A program made the position numbers and the translations under genes. DNA of 7,980 nucleotides from the NCBI GenBank assembly GCA_011330835.1, contig DRPO01000090.1, positions 1 to 7,980 on the forward strand, written 5' to 3'. Numbering within the stretch: position 1 is the first letter of the stretch; each line of letters starts with the position of its first letter. This document shows, piece by piece, positions 6,511 through 7,980 of the stretch. The stretch is from Gammaproteobacteria bacterium (GTDB taxonomy: Bacteria; Pseudomonadota; Gammaproteobacteria; UWMA-0217). The notes below the pieces were generated by a model that was not told the origin of the DNA, searched no databases, and worked only from the letters and a program-made list of their open reading frames with translations.

Positions 6511-6981
6511 TCAGATAAACAGACAGATATCCGACTCGCCGGCAAACTCGAAAAATGTCGCCGCGCCGCCATACTCCACGTCATCGATGAATTCCTTGGT
6601 GTCCATCTCGAACAGATCGACGGTCATTTGGCAGGCAACCATGGCGACTTCGGCCTCGACGCAAAGTTCGCGCAACTCGGCCAGATCAGCCACGCCCTTT
6701 TCCTTCATCTTCTTCTTCATCATGGTCGTCATCATCGACTGCATGCCCGGCAGCGCCTGAAGAACGACGGGAACAGGCATCGGCATGGGCATCCCGGGAT
6801 TGCCGAGCGACGAAACCTGGAGATTCAGATCCTTCTTCAGCAACTGAAGGCCATAAAAGGTGAAGAACACCTGGGTTTCATATCCCAGCGCCGCGGCGGT
6901 TGACGCGAGAATAAATGGGGGATAGCCCCAATCCAGCGTACCCTTGGTAGCGATGATCGCAAGCTTTTTTTCATCTGACAT
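6511..6981 (-). CDS. dsrE2: DsrE2-family (DsrE/F/H-like) sulfur-handling protein
   Basis: This 156-residue protein belongs to the DsrE2 branch of DsrE/DsrF/DsrH-like proteins, which are linked in sulfur oxidisers to rhodanese and TusA and are thought to pass sulfane sulfur to the Dsr or sHdr pathways. Visible features are an N-terminal strand and nucleotide-like loop (KLAIIATKGTLDWGYPPFILA, residues 6-26), the FFTFYGLQLL strand (39-48), a Met/Pro-rich stretch from 60 to 92 (GNPGMPMPMP, then a run with MMTTMM and KKK), and Cys107 and Cys117 with C-x9-C spacing (LCVEAEVAMVACQMT). Cys117 in VACQMTVDLFE is the expected sulfur-binding residue; Cys153 is near the C-terminus. The start ATG at 6981 has only a distant AGAGG (about 11 nt). 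The Met/Pro-rich stretch is typical of the family and may associate with membrane, but I see no long uncharged helix. It lies between the rhodanese gene and dsrA. Confidence 0.88.
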   Translation of the reverse strand: MSDEKKLAIIATKGTLDWGYPPFILASTAAALGYETQVFFTFYGLQLLKKDLNLQVSSLGNPGMPMPMPVPVVLQALPGMQSMMTTMMKKKMKEKGVADLAELRELCVEAEVAMVACQMTVDLFEMDTKEFIDDVEYGGAATFFEFAGESDICLFI

Positions 6982-7294
6982 GCTCTTGAATTACCTCTAA
7001 TTTCAAATTTGCGCCCGACCCCGGGAGACACCTCTCCCGCAATCAGGCAACCCGCCCCCGGAGAACACCCCGGGAGACCCAATATTCCATGCCTCGCGGC
7101 CGATACAGATCTCTCACGCCCAACGACGTCCATGGCGAAACCACGCCCACCGAAGACAACCACGGATCAACCCGTCACAGGCTTGTGGCCCGCAATTCAA
7201 ACCCAGTTATTGCGCAAAGGCAAATACCTTGCCACCCTACGCCCGGGTTCAAGCAACGCTCAAGGAGCAACGAGCCAGCCTTCCCGGGAAGCCT
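6982..7294. other. 313-nt gene-free spacer between rhodanese and dsrE2, with repeats
   Basis: No gene is supported here on either strand; I specifically looked for a tusA-like CPxP motif and found none. The repeat ACCCCGGGAGAC occurs exactly at 7018-7029 and 7067-7078 (49-nt period), with a degenerate CCCCCGGAGAAC copy between them near 7055-7066. The first copy also forms a 7-bp hairpin, CGGGAGA-CACC-TCTCCCG (7022-7039). A 12-bp palindrome CTTCCCGGGAAG (7280-7291) sits just after the rhodanese stop, without a U tract. The sequence just upstream of dsrE2 (about 6990-7010) is AT-rich. Confidence 0.5.
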
Positions 7295-7639
7295 CTAACC
7301 CGCGACCTGCAACGACTCTGGACGGGCCAGCGAATAGCCCGCGGAAGCCCAGCCGAGAATGCCGTGACTCAGGTTATAGACATTGTTGACCCCCTGCTGC
7401 TGCAAAAACGCGCAGACCTGCCCCGAGCGGGCCCCGCTCCGGCAATAGAACACCACTTTCTCGTCGCTGGAAAACTCCGCGGCTTTCAGCGGAATCAGGT
7501 GCATGGGGACAAACTCGCCTCCCTCGATCATGCCCTGCTGGACTTCCTGGGCGCTACGCACATCGACCAATCGGAAACTCTCCCCGTTCTTCATCCATTC
7601 AGCCAACTCATTGGCGTCAATTTCTTTTATTCCGAACAT
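7295..7639 (-). CDS. Single-domain rhodanese (thiosulfate/persulfide sulfurtransferase)
   Basis: This 114-residue cytoplasmic protein is a single rhodanese domain of the GlpE/PspE size class. The active-site loop CRSGARS starts at Cys66 (VVFYCRSGARSGQ), with the usual preceding strand and the upstream substrate motif LVDVRSAQEV (residues 24-33). The C-terminal GWASAGYSL (97-105) is the family-typical GW..AGYP-like ending. It likely forms a cysteine persulfide and supplies sulfur to the partner proteins; in A. vinosum a similar rhodanese is encoded beside tusA and dsrE2. I chose the ATG at 7639 over a TTG at 7663, although the nearest AGGA is about 11 nt upstream. A promoter-like pair precedes it. 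The natural sulfur donor cannot be told from sequence. Confidence 0.9.
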   Translation of the reverse strand: MFGIKEIDANELAEWMKNGESFRLVDVRSAQEVQQGMIEGGEFVPMHLIPLKAAEFSSDEKVVFYCRSGARSGQVCAFLQQQGVNNVYNLSHGILGWASAGYSLARPESLQVAG

Positions 7640-7663
7640 AAGTTTTGAAATCCTGTTACACAA

Positions 7664-7683
7664 ATATTAGACAATACTAATAT
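7664..7683 (-). promoter_or_regulatory. AT-rich dyad over the rhodanese promoter (possible operator)
   Basis: Arms ATATTAG (7664-7670) and CTAATAT (7677-7683) are perfect 7-bp inverted repeats with a 6-nt centre. The dyad covers the predicted -10 box and likely start of transcription, a position typical of repressor operators. Its core ATTAG...CTAAT recurs between dsrA and dsrB. The regulator is unknown. Confidence 0.4.
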
Positions 7684-7702
7684 ATATATTGGTGACGATC
7701 AA
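7674..7702 (-). promoter_or_regulatory. Candidate sigma-70-like promoter for rhodanese-dsrE2
   Basis: The minus strand has TTGATC (7702-7697), a 17-nt spacer that includes an alternating TA run, and TAGTAT (7679-7674). Both boxes match the consensus at 4 of 6 positions with ideal spacing. Transcription would start near 7667, giving a leader of under 30 nt. The AT-rich patch stands out from its GC-rich surroundings. Confidence 0.45.
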
Positions 7703-7794
7703 GAACCCCCCTCTTCCGACCAGGAATGTCTAAACCGGGCTTTCGCAAAGCTGAATGGAAGCTGACGCGAACGCCACGCAACCACGCCCAGCGT

Positions 7795-7980
7795 CTATTC
7801 TGTCAACCCAGTCTCCGCTCCCATGATTTTTTCGGAAACGGGCCCCAGTTTGATGTAACCCGGGGAGTATTTGCCAACAAACACGGTCGATAGGGGTAGA
7901 ATGAAACCATCCAGGCGCAAAAACAGTAACCCATACTTCTCGCGTTCAAGAATACCCCGTTCAGGGCGCGTAGGTTTTCG
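7795..7980 (-). CDS. C-terminal end of an unrecognised gene (tentative)
   Basis: From the right edge, one minus-strand frame is open for 61 codons and ends at TAG (7797-7795). The product ends ...YIKLGPVSEKIMGAETGLTE and contains a hydrophobic core (YGLLFLRLDGFILPLSTVFVG). I do not recognise the family. An open frame of this length can occur by chance, but the same orientation as all other genes, the balanced composition and the lack of any competing frame support a real gene ending here. It would be separated from the rhodanese start by about 155 nt that hold the rhodanese promoter; no clear terminator follows it. Confidence 0.35.
   Translation of the reverse strand, partial: RKPTRPERGILEREKYGLLFLRLDGFILPLSTVFVGKYSPGYIKLGPVSEKIMGAETGLTE

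Noticed and set aside
7009..7389. A 126-codon plus-strand frame across the rhodanese-dsrE2 gap
   Set aside because: Its product is low-complexity, rich in Pro, Thr and Arg, overlaps the end of the rhodanese gene and has no supporting ribosome site.
7739..7795. A possible terminator for the right-edge gene (GCTTT-CGC-AAAGC and GACGC/GCGTC arms)
   Set aside because: The stems are only 5 bp, the outer pair has a loop of over 20 nt, and there is no U tract.

Overview
The window is the upstream part of a sulfur-oxidation dsr gene cluster. Every gene I can call lies on the minus strand, so transcription runs from high to low coordinates. In transcript order I read: the 3' end of an unrecognised gene (7980-7795, tentative), a single-domain rhodanese (7639-7295), a DsrE2-family protein (6981-6511), then dsrA, dsrB, dsrE, dsrF, dsrH, dsrC, dsrM and dsrK. 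dsrK is cut by the left edge after 414 codons.

The order dsrABEFHCMK, with dsrEFH between dsrB and dsrC, is the arrangement known from sulfur-oxidising proteobacteria such as Allochromatium vinosum. dsrEFH is a marker of reverse (oxidative) dissimilatory sulfite reductase systems rather than sulfate reducers. The coding sequence is moderately GC-rich and Shine-Dalgarno sites are mostly AGGAG-like. I infer a sulfur-oxidising proteobacterium, most likely gamma or beta; phylogeny of DsrAB would be needed to place it.

The genes form one sulfur pathway. The rhodanese and DsrE2 are likely to handle persulfide sulfur. DsrEFH (Cys78 in DsrE, Cys20 in DsrH) passes sulfur to DsrC (Cys98 and the penultimate Cys109). 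DsrAB, with siroheme and [4Fe-4S] centres, oxidises the DsrC-bound sulfur towards sulfite. The membrane module DsrMK (haem b protein plus HdrD-like iron-sulfur protein) is expected to reoxidise or recycle DsrC and exchange electrons with the quinone pool. All key cysteines that fall inside the window are present, and no gene looks broken.

The less ordinary content is between genes. A near-perfect terminator-like hairpin separates dsrA from dsrB. A 9-bp-stem hairpin separates dsrC from dsrM. Two very similar AT-rich dyads lie in front of the rhodanese gene and of dsrB. There are two long gene-free stretches, 6008-6510 (before dsrA) and 6982-7294 (between rhodanese and dsrE2). A tusA gene, often found between rhodanese and dsrE2 genes, is absent here. 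I found no tRNA, rRNA, CRISPR array, insertion sequence or sign of a wholly new system; the novelty, if any, is regulatory.
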